From Sporocytophaga myxococcoides (GTDB taxonomy: Bacteria; Bacteroidota; Bacteroidia; Cytophagales; Cytophagaceae), in the NCBI RefSeq assembly GCF_000775915.1, contig NZ_BBLT01000004.1, positions 310,001 through 374,000 of the forward strand: 64,000 nucleotides of DNA, written 5' to 3'. The position numbers were made by a program, and so were the translations under genes. Under the pieces are notes generated by a model that made no database searches, was not told the origin of the DNA, and saw nothing but the letters and a program-made list of their open reading frames with translations. Shown here piece by piece: positions 63,937-64,000 of this stretch. Position 1 is the stretch's first letter. Each line of letters begins with the position of its first letter.

Positions 63937-63964
63937 AAGGGCAAGGCTACAATACCTTGCCCTT
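63937..63964 (+). terminator. Stem-loop after the last gene
   Basis: AAGGGCAAGG (63937-63946) pairs perfectly with CCTTGCCCTT (63955-63964), 8-nt loop. Only a short T-run follows, so moderate strength. Confidence 0.75.
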
Positions 63965-64000
63965 TAGCTTACGGAATTTCAAATACTAATGCATAAAGAT

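Noticed and set aside
1-64000. CRISPR array, rRNA, tRNA, prophage or transposon
   Set aside because: No regularly spaced repeats, no T-loop GGTTCRAAT pattern in a clover-leaf setting, and no integrase, transposase or phage structural protein was found.

Overview
The window is AT-rich DNA from a member of the Bacteroidota, most likely a Cytophagales-type bacterium of the Cytophaga/Sporocytophaga sort. Evidence: two proteins with type IX secretion C-terminal sorting domains (a GH5 cellulase with a type A domain, a beta-propeller protein with a type B/gliding domain), a PorP/SprF protein, a SusC-like TonB receptor with a carboxypeptidase-regulatory-like N-domain, promoters of the TTTG/TAnnTTTG kind, and little use of Shine-Dalgarno sequences. 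The genus is inferred, not shown. No rRNA, tRNA, CRISPR array, insertion sequence or prophage was seen.

Layout. 1-3.6 kb: the end of an AraC-type regulator, then a nitric-oxide defence cluster (hemerythrin-like protein, small membrane protein, nsrR, hmp) with a clear promoter/operator in front of hmp. 3.7-5.4 kb: secreted GH5 cellulase. 5.6-13.6 kb: a four-gene operon of a type IX secreted surface protein, PorP/SprF, a very large exported TPR-CHAT (caspase-like) protein and a 73-residue protein. 14.3-27.1 kb: a membrane histidine kinase with a barrel protein, a COG0523 metal-chaperone GTPase, DUF3078 barrel, CNNM/CorC protein, DinB and universal stress proteins, an MFS transporter and a 1249-residue multi-PAS kinase. 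27.3-31.1 kb: small regulatory genes, a glucose-dehydrogenase-like SDR and an aldehyde dehydrogenase. 31.4-41 kb: two adjacent metal-handling operons (CzcA fused to its outer-membrane channel plus CzcB; TonB receptor plus lipoprotein), each headed by a small exported His/Cys-rich protein. 41.1-44.2 kb: Mla-type lipid transport operon (E-F-D) ending in a lipocalin. 44.3-51.9 kb: stress protein, TreT-like glycosyltransferase, YjdF-like membrane protein, a second PAS kinase, unknown genes and an SDR. 52.0-52.6 kb: a frameshifted Crp/Fnr regulator. 53.0-57.0 kb: the ATP-grasp/alpha-E/transglutaminase/Anbu operon. 57.1-64 kb: lipoproteins, a barrel protein, an FAD/NAD-binding protein, a CPA2 antiporter and a Csp-like copper-binding protein.

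The candidates for an undescribed system are, first, the operon that joins an exported caspase-like CHAT protein to type IX secretion components (5673-13626); second, the paired metal operons with small His/Cys-rich leader proteins (31362-40963). The Anbu operon is a known but functionally unresolved system. Two decayed genes were found that a normal gene call would miss: a frameshifted Crp/Fnr gene and an 84-codon start-less frame at 49142-49396.
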